A stretch of 9,391 nt of DNA from an uncultured Mycoplasma sp. GTDB taxonomy: Bacteria > Bacillota_I > Bacilli_A > RF39 > UBA660. Below are positions 1 through 5,787 of this stretch, in pieces (position 1 is the stretch's first letter; each line of letters opens with the position of its first letter). Position numbers and translations under genes: made by a program. The notes beneath the pieces were generated by a model. It did no database searches. It was given only the letters and a program-made list of their open reading frames with translations, and was not told the DNA's origin. The stretch is taken from NCBI GenBank assembly GCA_947565485.1, contig CANOGG010000029.1, forward strand, positions 1 through 9,391, in the 5' to 3' direction.

Positions 1-218
1 AGGGTGTTTTTTTGTTTGTCTTCTTCAGTTTTAACTCGACCTAGGTGACTCATAATGATTATTTTGCAGTTTTCACTTAGAAGATAGTTGATTGTTTCAA
101 GGCTTTTAATTATTTTGGTTTCATCTAGAACATTGCCACCTTGGATAGGTACGTTTAGGTCACAACGGAGTAAAACGCGCATATTTTTTAAATACATATT
201 TTTAAGTGTTTGTTTCAT
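1..218 (-). CDS. pgk: Phosphoglycerate kinase, N-terminal part (cut by window edge)
   Basis: This is the first 72 codons of a gene that runs off the left edge. The translation carries the N-terminal signatures of phosphoglycerate kinase: LLRCDLNVPI at residues 16-25, matching the family's VRxDFNVP strand that helps bind 3-phosphoglycerate, followed by DETKI and then MSHLGR at about residues 57-62. The enzyme is cytoplasmic and transfers the phosphate of 1,3-bisphosphoglycerate to ADP in glycolysis; full-length members have about 395 residues, so roughly a sixth is visible. The ATG at 218 is chosen because GAGGG lies a few bases upstream and a good promoter ends about 28 bases upstream. The gene leads its own transcript; the neighbour on its right also reads leftwards but is closed by a terminator. 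Confidence 0.93.
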   Translation of the reverse strand, partial: MKQTLKNMYLKNMRVLLRCDLNVPIQGGNVLDETKIIKSLETINYLLSENCKIIIMSHLGRVKTEEDKQKNT

Positions 219-245
219 TTTTAATCCCTCTTTTATTTTAATTAT

Positions 246-274
246 ATTATATCGTTAAATTGGAGTTTTAGCAA
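246..274 (-). promoter_or_regulatory. Sigma-A-type promoter of pgk
   Basis: On the minus strand TTGCTA (274-269) and a perfect TATAAT (251-246) are separated by exactly 17 bases. The predicted start near 239 leaves a leader of about 20 bases containing the GAGGG ribosome site of pgk. Confidence 0.72.
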
Positions 275-440
275 TATTTTTAGTGAAAGTTAGGGTTTTA
301 TGGAGGTTATGGGGAGTAGGTAGATACCCTGGCATCAAAGTTACCAGTAATGATGTATAAAAAAGAGATTTTGTTAGTTTACTATAAGAAAAAATATACA
401 TTTTTTAAGATTTTCAGTGTGCAATTTTTAAGATTTTAAA
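275..440. other. Gene-free spacer with a 13-bp direct repeat
   Basis: No reading frame with a ribosome site is seen on either strand between the pgk promoter and the terminator at 441. The stretch holds an exact direct repeat TTTTTAAGATTTT at 402-414 and 425-437 (23-base period) and a short GC-richer patch around 300-345. No RNA gene is recognised. Confidence 0.5.
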
Positions 441-483
441 ATATAAAAAAGATAAAATCTTGGGAGTTAAGACTTTATCTTTT
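441..483 (-). terminator. Rho-independent terminator of the 549-aa exported protein gene
   Basis: Arms 447-461 and 469-483 form a 15-bp stem (one G-U pair on the minus-strand RNA) with a 7-base loop. On the minus strand the stem runs into a T-rich tract. It begins three bases after the stop codon at 486. Confidence 0.85.
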
Positions 484-485
484 GG

Positions 486-2135
486 TTAGGTTCCTTGAAC
501 GATATATGGATTGGTTGAAGTGCCTTCGCCGCCCTCTTCAAAAAGGGTGTCAGATTTGATGTTGATAACAGGACGTATGGATACTGTACTTGCATTCGTA
601 TTTACACTTGCGATGTTTGCTTGTATTCTAAACATCCATGCGTTACTTTTATAACGTGATGGTGTCATGGTCCAATAACTTAAATTTGAATATAGATAAG
701 TGTTAGTATTTCTTTGGTAGTCATCAAATACCATTCCACCTATAGCTGCTTCGTCTGCTGTTATTAATCCTATAGGTGTAGTAAATATATCTGTATTATT
801 TTGGCATAGAAGACTTGGTGTTTGACTGTTTTTAAATCTATTATAAGCTGCATAATTAGTTTCTGTTGTTCCTACTCCTTCATTTTGATATGGAGCTGCT
901 GTTCTGTCATTGCAAAAACCTGCATTTAAATCTATTTTATTGGAATATAGTGTATTTATTTTTAAGGTAGTGTTATACCAATCATATAATGAAAAACTGC
1001 TTGATGTTGATGTTTCTGTACCAAGAATTGTTGAATTTGTTCCAGTTCCATGAACTTGATTATTCGTATATTTGAAACCAACATACATATTATTGTTTGC
1101 AGGTGTATTAGAATTAAATGCACTTGTTCCTATTCTTGTATCTTCTGCTGTCGCTCCTGGAGCTGTTGTTTTATTATCGCTTAAACCAGCATATATCATT
1201 CTGAGTGAACCATTAGAGTTGTTTCTGATGATGCGCCACCAGATGTATTGGTCACCATCTTTGCCAAATACTACCCAGTTATTATCGACGTTTCCTCTAA
1301 AATATTTGATAGTTTGTGAACCTCCTGAGTAGTCTCCATTTGTCCAAGTATAAAGGCCATTTCCATCAATTTTACTAAAATCTGGTGTGCCCTCTTGTTT
1401 ATTTTTGGAATAGTCAAGCAGTGTGGCTGCAGTTATTCCTGATGGTATTCCATCAGATTTTGTCTTTTCAGTAATGGTTGCTGTAGAACAGTTTTCGTTT
1501 GTATCACATACCTTTATATCATAAGTATAACTTGTATTTGGGTTCAGGTTTGTTACAGAATTAATACACTTATTCTCGCCGACGCATTTGGCTGGACTCC
1601 ATTCGCTTGATGTGCTAAGTTTGAAGTAATATCCTGCGATACTCATATTATCTGTTGCTTCCACATATAAATCCATACTTGTTTTTTCAACATTTCGAGC
1701 TTCATGGATGCCTATTGTTGGTGGTTCGGTATCTTTTATTTTATCAAAGTAAAGATAACATTTTGTACCAGCTGTTGTAAGTTTTGAGAAGCTAACTTCG
1801 CCATTTTCATAAGTGATGGTTATATTGGTGTCGGTGGTACCTTTTATTTCACATCTTGTTTTAGTTATGTCTTCATTTAAGGTGTAACCAGTAGTGGGTA
1901 TTTTACCATTGCTAATTGGTTTATAAATATTATCTTCATCTTCTAAATAGACGGAGACGAGGTTTAAGTCAGGTTGTTTGTAGTTAACTGTGCCTTTCGC
2001 AATGTTGATGCTTTTACTTCTTTGATATTTTGCTAGACTAGTTCCGATGATTACAGCACTTAAAAGACATACGCTGGTGATGGTAACAATTGTTATTCTT
2101 TTTTTCTGGGGATTATTTAAGGTTTTTATTTTCAT
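486..2135 (-). CDS. Exported protein, TasA-like N-terminus, fibronectin-like domain and lectin-like C-terminal domain
   Basis: Predicted 549-residue secreted or membrane-tethered protein of unknown function. The ATG at 2135 is chosen over the upstream in-frame ATG at 2165 because AAGGAGGT (2148-2141) sits six bases before it, inside the longer frame. A basic start and hydrophobic segment (about 14-36) end in LAKYQ, followed by SINIAKGTVNYK, resembling the signal and first strand of SipW-processed TasA/camelysin proteins (AxAF...AGTLDL). Cys95 and Cys126 are in the same positions in the paralogue at 2592-3875. Residues about 136-226 look like a fibronectin/Ig-type domain (EPPT start, SYTYDIKVCD strand) that the paralogue lacks. 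The last 300 residues hold YFRGNVDNNW, WWRIIRN, FCNDRT, GLITADE, YWTMTP and IRPVINI. Closely similar domains are common in gut Firmicutes, and the ending resembles DUF6273/C-type-lectin-fold proteins. No LPxTG motif is seen. The fold assignment is inference. Confidence 0.8.
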   Translation of the reverse strand: MKIKTLNNPQKKRITIVTITSVCLLSAVIIGTSLAKYQRSKSINIAKGTVNYKQPDLNLVSVYLEDEDNIYKPISNGKIPTTGYTLNEDITKTRCEIKGTTDTNITITYENGEVSFSKLTTAGTKCYLYFDKIKDTEPPTIGIHEARNVEKTSMDLYVEATDNMSIAGYYFKLSTSSEWSPAKCVGENKCINSVTNLNPNTSYTYDIKVCDTNENCSTATITEKTKSDGIPSGITAATLLDYSKNKQEGTPDFSKIDGNGLYTWTNGDYSGGSQTIKYFRGNVDNNWVVFGKDGDQYIWWRIIRNNSNGSLRMIYAGLSDNKTTAPGATAEDTRIGTSAFNSNTPANNNMYVGFKYTNNQVHGTGTNSTILGTETSTSSSFSLYDWYNTTLKINTLYSNKIDLNAGFCNDRTAAPYQNEGVGTTETNYAAYNRFKNSQTPSLLCQNNTDIFTTPIGLITADEAAIGGMVFDDYQRNTNTYLYSNLSYWTMTPSRYKSNAWMFRIQANIASVNTNASTVSIRPVINIKSDTLFEEGGEGTSTNPYIVQGT

Positions 2136-2192
2136 GAGATACCTCCTTTTTTCTGCCATATCCAAAGAGTAGGTTCAGTAATAAAAAAAGAA

Positions 2193-2221
2193 TAGAAATG
2201 TATTATTAATTGTATTATAAT
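2193..2221 (+). promoter_or_regulatory. Promoter of the 72-aa HTH regulator gene
   Basis: TAGAAA (2193-2198, four of six to TTGACA) is followed after 17 bases by a perfect TATAAT (2216-2221). The predicted start near 2228 leaves a short leader with AAAGGAAG as ribosome site. The -10 is embedded in the inverted repeat 2201-2229. No convincing promoter for the divergent gene at 2135 was found. Confidence 0.5.
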
Positions 2222-2229
2222 TAGTAATA
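2201..2229. promoter_or_regulatory. Operator-like inverted repeat in divergent gap A
   Basis: Arms TATTATTAATT (2201-2211) and AATTAGTAATA (2219-2229) are inverted copies with one mismatch and a 7-base centre. They flank and include the -10 of the regulator gene, a position suited to autorepression. The site is all AT apart from two G bases, so chance cannot be excluded. Confidence 0.35.
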
Positions 2230-2244
2230 AAGGAAGTAAGTGTA

Positions 2245-2463
2245 ATGGCTAATAGATTGAAAACGTTGAGATTAGAAAAGGCCTTGTTTCAGAAAGATAT
2301 AGCTAAAGTTTTAAATATGTCTCAGACAGGATATTCACAGTATGAAACAGGGACTAATGATATACCGACAGATATATTGAAGAAACTTGCTAGGTATTAT
2401 AATACAAGTATTGATTATTTATTGGGGTTAACTAATGAGAGAAAGGCTTATCCAAAAAATTAA
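2245..2463 (+). CDS. Cro/CI-type HTH transcriptional regulator (72 aa)
   Basis: A single-domain XRE-family DNA-binding protein, residues about 4-60 forming the five-helix HTH_3 fold. The order is typical: KTLRLEKALFQKDIAKVLNM (helices 1-2), then SQTGYSQYETG (recognition helix and turn), IPTDILKKLARYY, and the closing SIDYLLGL. Only about ten residues follow the domain, so there is no sensor or oligomerisation region beyond it. The ATG at 2245 has AAAGGAAG upstream. The gene is divergent from the exported protein gene at 2135 with a 109-base gap, which suggests that it regulates that gene, itself, or both. It ends just before its own terminator. Family assignment is secure; the target is inferred from position. 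Confidence 0.9.
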   Translation: MANRLKTLRLEKALFQKDIAKVLNMSQTGYSQYETGTNDIPTDILKKLARYYNTSIDYLLGLTNERKAYPKN

Positions 2464-2470
2464 AGCAAAT

Positions 2471-2501
2471 GTTAGTAATTGGTGGGTTATTAACTTTTTT
2501 T
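2471..2501 (+). terminator. Terminator of the 72-aa HTH gene (copy 1 of a repeated terminator)
   Basis: GTTAGTAA (2471-2478) pairs with TTATTAAC (2487-2494), with one G-U pair, around an 8-base loop, followed by seven T (2495-2501). Both arms are identical to those of the terminator at 4726-4755. Confidence 0.8.
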
Positions 2502-2550
2502 AATATATATTTTACTGTACTAGAGATTTGGAAATTTGTATGTGAAATAA

Positions 2551-2583
2551 AAAGAGAAAAGACAGAAGAAAAAATCTTCTGTC
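2551..2583 (-). terminator. Rho-independent terminator of the 427-aa exported protein gene
   Basis: A perfect 9-bp stem, GACAGAAGA (2561-2569) and TCTTCTGTC (2575-2583), has a 5-base loop. Read on the minus strand it is followed by TTTTCTCTTTTT. It lies eight bases after the stop at 2592. There is no T-tract on the plus side, so it serves the minus-strand gene. Confidence 0.88.
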
Positions 2584-2591
2584 AAGTGGTT

Positions 2592-3875
2592 CTAAGTATC
2601 TTGAACAACGAATGGAGTTGTGGCCTCACCATTTCCTGAAACAAAAGTAGTGTCTGCTTTTAAATTTATGACAGGTCGGATACCAAATTTTCCATCTACA
2701 CCGTTTCTACTTAAATATGAATCTACGTAAAATACATTAGTGCTAGGACAATAATACGGAGACATTGTCCAATAGGCATCGCCTGTATATAAATATGAAT
2801 TGGTATTTGGTAGTGACTTAAATACCATACCACCCATGGCAACTTCATCCGCGGTTATTAAACCAATATTTGTTTTAAATATATCTTTACTATTTGAACA
2901 TAGTAAAGTAGGATTTTTGTTGCTGTCTAATCTGTTATATGCGGCATAAAATGTTGATGTTTCGCCAAGTCCACTACCAGTATGTGGTGTTCTATCGTTA
3001 CAAAAACCAGCATTGATATCTATTTTGTTTGAGTAAACACTATTTAAGCCGATAGTTTTATTATACCATGTTTCTAATTGTTCTAGTATTGTTGAGTTTG
3101 TTCCAGTTCCATGTACTTGATTTTCTGTATATTTGAAACCTACATGCATATTATTTCTACTATTTGGATTAAATATACTTTTTCCAATTTGAGTTCCAAT
3201 TCCGGTTTTTGCTGGTGCACTCGTTTTGTTAGAATTCACTCCTGCATATATCATTCTAAGTGAACCATTGGAGTTGTTTCTGATGATGCGCCACCAAATG
3301 TAATTTGAGCCATCACGTCCAAATACTACCCAATTATTATCCACATTACCTCTAAAGTATTTAATTAGTTGTGTGCCACCTGAGTAGTCACCTTTTGTCC
3401 AAATATAGATACCATTACCTTCTATACCTGCGAACATATTATCAACAGTTGGAGTTCCTTCAGGTATTACTGTGCTTGCTTTTTTCTTATCTAAATAAAT
3501 ATAGCATTTAATACCACTTGTTGTTAACTTTGAGAAAGATAAACTGCCACTATCGTATGTAATTGTTATATAAGCAAGACTACCATCTTTATTTTCACAT
3601 CTGGTTTTAGTCTTGTCTTCATTTAAAATATAACCACTTGATGGTATTTCTGTTGCAAGTTTGTACTCGCCAGCATCATTTGAAACATACACTTCGGTTA
3701 AATGTAGGTCAGGTCTATTATATTTAATAGTTCCTCTTGCAATGTTAATACTATTAGTACTGCGATATTTAGCATAACTACTTATAAATATAGCCATACT
3801 TAAAACAGAAACAGTTATAAGTATTCCTAAAGTGACTTGCTTTTTCTTGTTTTGTTTTAATGTTTCAATTTTCAT
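2592..3875 (-). CDS. Exported protein, TasA-like N-terminus and lectin-like C-terminal domain (short paralogue)
   Basis: Predicted 427-residue paralogue of the protein encoded at 486-2135. Translation should start at the ATG at 3875: GGAGG (3885-3881) lies five bases before it, and the upstream in-frame TTG at 3887 overlaps that ribosome site. After a hydrophobic segment (about 14-33), YAKYRS at 34-39 and SINIARGTIKYNRPDLHL follow the TasA/camelysin-like pattern, and AKY falls at 35-37 exactly as in the paralogue. Cys95 and Cys126 are conserved in place and may form a disulfide. The spacer then passes directly (EGTPTVDNM) into the C-terminal domain at about residue 146, so the fibronectin-like domain is absent. 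That domain has YFRGNVDNNW, WWRIIRNNSNGSLRMIYAG, NAGFCNDRT, GLITADEVAMGGMVF, YWTMSP and IRPVINLKAD. The two paralogues differ most between YWTM and IRPVIN. Function is unknown; surface binding or a matrix role is only a guess. Confidence 0.8.
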   Translation of the reverse strand: MKIETLKQNKKKQVTLGILITVSVLSMAIFISSYAKYRSTNSINIARGTIKYNRPDLHLTEVYVSNDAGEYKLATEIPSSGYILNEDKTKTRCENKDGSLAYITITYDSGSLSFSKLTTSGIKCYIYLDKKKASTVIPEGTPTVDNMFAGIEGNGIYIWTKGDYSGGTQLIKYFRGNVDNNWVVFGRDGSNYIWWRIIRNNSNGSLRMIYAGVNSNKTSAPAKTGIGTQIGKSIFNPNSRNNMHVGFKYTENQVHGTGTNSTILEQLETWYNKTIGLNSVYSNKIDINAGFCNDRTPHTGSGLGETSTFYAAYNRLDSNKNPTLLCSNSKDIFKTNIGLITADEVAMGGMVFKSLPNTNSYLYTGDAYWTMSPYYCPSTNVFYVDSYLSRNGVDGKFGIRPVINLKADTTFVSGNGEATTPFVVQDT

Positions 3876-3920
3876 TTTTACCTCCAATTAATTTTGAAGG
3901 TATTAATTTCATATCTAGAT

Positions 3921-3950
3921 ATTATAAACTTACTTTTCCAATTTTTATAA
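3921..3950 (-). promoter_or_regulatory. Possible promoter of the 427-aa exported protein gene
   Basis: On the minus strand a perfect TATAAT (3926-3921) is preceded at 18 bases by TTATAA (3950-3945, four of six to TTGACA). The -35 overlaps the palindrome 3946-3970, so a protein bound there would block it. The AT-rich context makes the -35 uncertain. Confidence 0.42.
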
Positions 3951-3970
3951 ACTGAACGTTCTAGTTTATA
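3946..3970. promoter_or_regulatory. Operator-like palindrome in divergent gap B
   Basis: TATAAACTGAAC (3946-3957) faces GTTC-T-AGTTTATA (3958-3970): twelve paired positions with one extra T in the right arm, centred on GAACGTTC. It lies between the start of the exported protein gene (3875) and that of the HTH regulator (4082), next to TATAAT on the minus strand and TATACT (3978-3983) on the plus strand. There is no T-tract, so it is not a terminator. The best guess is a binding site for the adjacent regulator. Confidence 0.5.
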
Positions 3971-4081
3971 TATTTATTATACTTTGTACTGTAAAATTAG
4001 TCAAGAAAAATATCGATATAACCGAACTTATATTTTGAATAAGCATTATTAATGAGAGAATTGTGCTGGTGATTAGGTATT

Positions 4082-4582
4082 ATGTATAGTTCTAAGTTAA
4101 AAGAATTAAGGGTAAAGTCTAATTTAAAGCAAAAAGAATTAGCATCGATATTAAATATTAGAAATACAACTTATTGTTCTTATGAATCAGAATATGAGAT
4201 AATTCCAATTGAACACTTAAATACTTTGTGTAATTTTTTTAATGTTTCTTTAGATTATATGTTGGAATTTACAGAAATTGAAAATTATAAAAATAGTAAA
4301 AGCGCAATTGATATAAAATTGGCTGGAGAACGTTTAAAACAAATTAGAAAGAAAAATAAATATACCCAAAAATTATTAGCAAAACTTTTTAATATTCCAC
4401 AATCTATGATTTCATATTATGAAAATTCTTATAATATAATACCACTAACACATTTGTATTGTTTTTGCCAGAAATTTAATGTAAGTGCAGACTATATGCT
4501 TGGTAAAATAGATATTGATCCATTTAGGATAACAACGGAAGAAGTTATAGAAAATATTTTAAATGTTTTTAGTTCAGATTGA
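4082..4582 (+). CDS. Tandem two-domain Cro/CI-type HTH regulator (166 aa)
   Basis: Two XRE-family HTH_3 domains lie in one chain. Residues about 4-61 contain LKELRVKSNLKQKELASIL, TYCSYESE and VSLDYMLEF. Residues about 81-141 contain RLKQIRKKNKYTQKLLAKLF, MISYYENS and VSADYMLGK. Both keep the closing S-x-D-Y-M-L signature, so this is an internal duplication or fusion; a single polypeptide could present a dimer-like pair of recognition helices or bridge two sites. The start at 4082 has no AGGAGG; GGTGATTAGGT (4068-4078) lies upstream and GGTGAT can pair with the 16S end. Codons are even more AT-rich than the neighbours. It is divergent from the exported protein gene at 3875 across a 206-base gap with a strong palindrome, so it probably controls that gene or itself. 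Confidence 0.87.
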   Translation: MYSSKLKELRVKSNLKQKELASILNIRNTTYCSYESEYEIIPIEHLNTLCNFFNVSLDYMLEFTEIENYKNSKSAIDIKLAGERLKQIRKKNKYTQKLLAKLFNIPQSMISYYENSYNIIPLTHLYCFCQKFNVSADYMLGKIDIDPFRITTEEVIENILNVFSSD

Positions 4583-4606
4583 TTTTATGATATTTGAGTT
4601 TATTTT

Positions 4607-4648
4607 AGTAAAACCACGCATAATTGTTGATAAGTGTGTAGTTTTACT
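4607..4648. repeat. Imperfect inverted repeat, 14-bp arms
   Basis: AGTAAAACCACGCA (4607-4620) and TGTGTAGTTTTACT (4635-4648) pair over 14 positions with one mismatch and one G-U pair, around a 14-base loop. No T-tract follows on either strand, so it is not an ordinary terminator. It could be an operator or the relic of a small element. Confidence 0.45.
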
Positions 4649-4656
4649 GTAATTAT

Positions 4657-4708
4657 AGGAGGGATAGTTATTAAGGGGCAGCATTTTGTTCATATAAAAC
4701 AAGTTTAA
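4657..4708 (+). other. Orphan ribosome-binding site with no normal start codon
   Basis: AGGAGGG (4657-4663) is as strong as any ribosome site in the window, yet no ATG, GTG or TTG follows at a usable distance. The only frame at correct spacing would start at ATT (4670) and stop at 4706-4708 after 12 codons. It is probably a relic of a decayed gene or a chance match; translation is not claimed. Confidence 0.25.
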
Positions 4709-4725
4709 GTTTGATTAAGTTAGAT

Positions 4726-4755
4726 GTTAGTAATTGATAAGTTATTAACTTTTTT
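4726..4755 (+). terminator. Terminator after the tandem HTH gene (copy 2 of a repeated terminator)
   Basis: GTTAGTAA (4726-4733) pairs with TTATTAAC (4742-4749), with one G-U pair, around an 8-base loop, then six T. The arms are identical to those at 2471-2494. It separates module B from the sporulation genes. Confidence 0.78.
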
Positions 4756-4759
4756 GTAT

Positions 4760-4788
4760 AAATATTTTTAGATAGCTCTTCATATTAT
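4760..4788 (+). promoter_or_regulatory. Candidate sigma-E promoter of spoIID
   Basis: AAATATT (4760-4766, six of seven to the Bacillus sigma-E -35 KMATATT) is followed after 14 bases by CATATTAT (4781-4788, close to CATACAxT). Known biology supports it: Bacillus subtilis spoIID is transcribed by sigma-E in the mother cell. It starts five bases after the upstream terminator's T-tract. Confidence 0.5.
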
Positions 4789-4809
4789 TAGTAATAATAA
4801 GGAGGGACT

Positions 4810-5787
4810 ATGAATAGGTTACTGGCAATTATAGTAGTAATTTTAGTACCACTCGCAGTATGTATTAAACCTGAAGAGGAAAGTAGAGAAGTAGCACTTT
4901 TTGGAGGAACACTTGAGAATATTACGATTCCAGTGCAAAAAGATGAAGAGAGTAGTGAGGAAGAAGTAGGAGAAGAAGATATAGGAAGGCAAGTGCTTAT
5001 TAGTAATAATAGAGATAAGAGTAATGCTTTTTATGTTGATTTGGAAGATTATGTAGTTGGTGTAGTAGCAGGAGAGATGCCGGCTTCATTTAATAAAGAG
5101 GCGTTAAAAGCACAGGCAGTTGCGGCTCGGACTTATGCTTTGTTTAAGACTCTTAATATTAATAATTATGTTCTTAGTACAAATGTAAATGATCAAGTGT
5201 ATTTGAGTGAGGTACAGATGAAAAATAAGTGGGGTAATGATTTTGAGCATTATTATAAGCGAGTTCGTGAGGCAGCCCTTGAAACAAAGGGGCAAGTTTT
5301 AACTTATGAAGGAAAGATTATTAGTGCTTATTATTTTGCGATTTCTAATGGTTATACAGATGAGGCAAAAGTTGTATTTAAGGAAGATAAAGATTATTTG
5401 GTGAGTGTCGAGTCAGCGTGGGATAAGAGTTTTAGTTCTTATAAGTCGGAGAGGTCAATATTGAAGAGTAATTTTTGTAGTAAGCTTGGAATAACTTGTG
5501 GAGAGATAAGAGTTAGTAATGTTATTAGAAGTGATAGCCATTATGTGAGAGAGTTAGTTATTAATGATAAAAAGTTTACAGGGTTAGAAGTATTTAATAA
5601 GCTAGGGCTTAAGTCAACAGATTTTACAATAGAAGTTAATGGTGAAAATGTTATAATTACGACTTATGGTTTTGGTCATGGTGTAGGTATGAGTCAGTAT
5701 GGAGCGCAAGGAATGGCGGGAAGTGGCTATTCATATGAAGATATTTTGAAACATTATTATAAAAATACAGAAATTTCCAATATTTAA
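4810..5787 (+). CDS. spoIID: Stage II sporulation protein D, peptidoglycan lytic transglycosylase
   Basis: SpoIID cleaves glycan strands lacking stem peptides during engulfment, in a membrane complex (DMP) with SpoIIM and SpoIIP at the mother-cell membrane. The 325 residues begin with a hydrophobic anchor (about 3-18), then an acidic low-complexity linker (DEESSEEEVGEED, 45-57), then the SpoIID/LytB domain. YVVGVVAGEMPASFNKEALK with AQAVAARTYAL (81-111) is the family core; Glu89 matches the catalytic Glu88 of the Bacillus enzyme. YFAISNGYTDEA (175-186) and GFGHGVGMSQYGAQGMA (287-303) are the other conserved blocks. Length is near the usual 340. AAGGAGGG five to six bases before the ATG fixes the start. 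It is the first gene of the cluster, with a sigma-E-like promoter upstream and spoIIQ 53 bases downstream, matching the B. subtilis neighbourhood spoIID-spoIIQ-spoIIID-mbl. SpoIIM and SpoIIP are not in this window. Confidence 0.95.
   Translation: MNRLLAIIVVILVPLAVCIKPEEESREVALFGGTLENITIPVQKDEESSEEEVGEEDIGRQVLISNNRDKSNAFYVDLEDYVVGVVAGEMPASFNKEALKAQAVAARTYALFKTLNINNYVLSTNVNDQVYLSEVQMKNKWGNDFEHYYKRVREAALETKGQVLTYEGKIISAYYFAISNGYTDEAKVVFKEDKDYLVSVESAWDKSFSSYKSERSILKSNFCSKLGITCGEIRVSNVIRSDSHYVRELVINDKKFTGLEVFNKLGLKSTDFTIEVNGENVIITTYGFGHGVGMSQYGAQGMAGSGYSYEDILKHYYKNTEISNI

Larger units (their letters stand above)
441..2501. repeat. Module A: exported protein / divergent HTH regulator / terminator
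   Basis: First of two tandem, diverged copies of one gene arrangement; the second lies at 2551-4755. Each has a minus-strand terminator, a minus-strand exported protein gene, a divergent gap with an inverted repeat, a plus-strand Cro/CI regulator and a GTTAGTAA/TTATTAAC terminator. The exported genes still share exact DNA blocks, for example 26 identical bases at 1216-1241 and 3271-3296. Confidence 0.7.
2551..4755. repeat. Module B: exported protein / divergent HTH regulator / terminator
   Basis: Second copy of the arrangement described at 441-2501. Differences from module A: the exported protein lacks the fibronectin-like insert, the regulator has two HTH domains instead of one, the divergent gap is about twice as long with a stronger palindrome, and about 140 extra bases separate the regulator from its terminator. 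Confidence 0.7.

Noticed and set aside
1072..1332. 86-codon open frame antisense to the exported protein gene; similar antisense frames at 5104-5295 and 7251-7463
   Set aside because: Each lies wholly inside a well-supported gene, has no ribosome site and no recognisable protein features.
2136..2165. Ten-codon N-terminal extension of the 549-aa protein from the ATG at 2165
   Set aside because: It would run through the AAGGAGGT ribosome site of the ATG at 2135 and has no ribosome site of its own.
486..3875. Diversity-generating retroelement acting on the lectin-like C-termini
   Set aside because: No reverse transcriptase and no template repeat of a variable region occur in the window; paralogue differences include insertions and changes at many base types.
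3876..3887. TTG start at 3887 for the 427-aa protein
   Set aside because: The TTG overlaps the GGAGG that serves the ATG at 3875, and the paralogue aligns from that ATG.
3954..3961. GAACGTTC as a LexA/SOS box
   Set aside because: The Bacillus box needs four bases between GAAC and GTTC; here there are none.
2513..4651. TACTGTA repeated near the HTH genes (2513, 3987, 4645)
   Set aside because: Another copy lies inside a coding region and about one is expected by chance in AT-rich DNA of this length, so the excess is weak.
4670..4708. 12-codon ATT-started peptide gene
   Set aside because: ATT starts are very rare and the peptide matches nothing I recognise; reported only as an orphan ribosome site.
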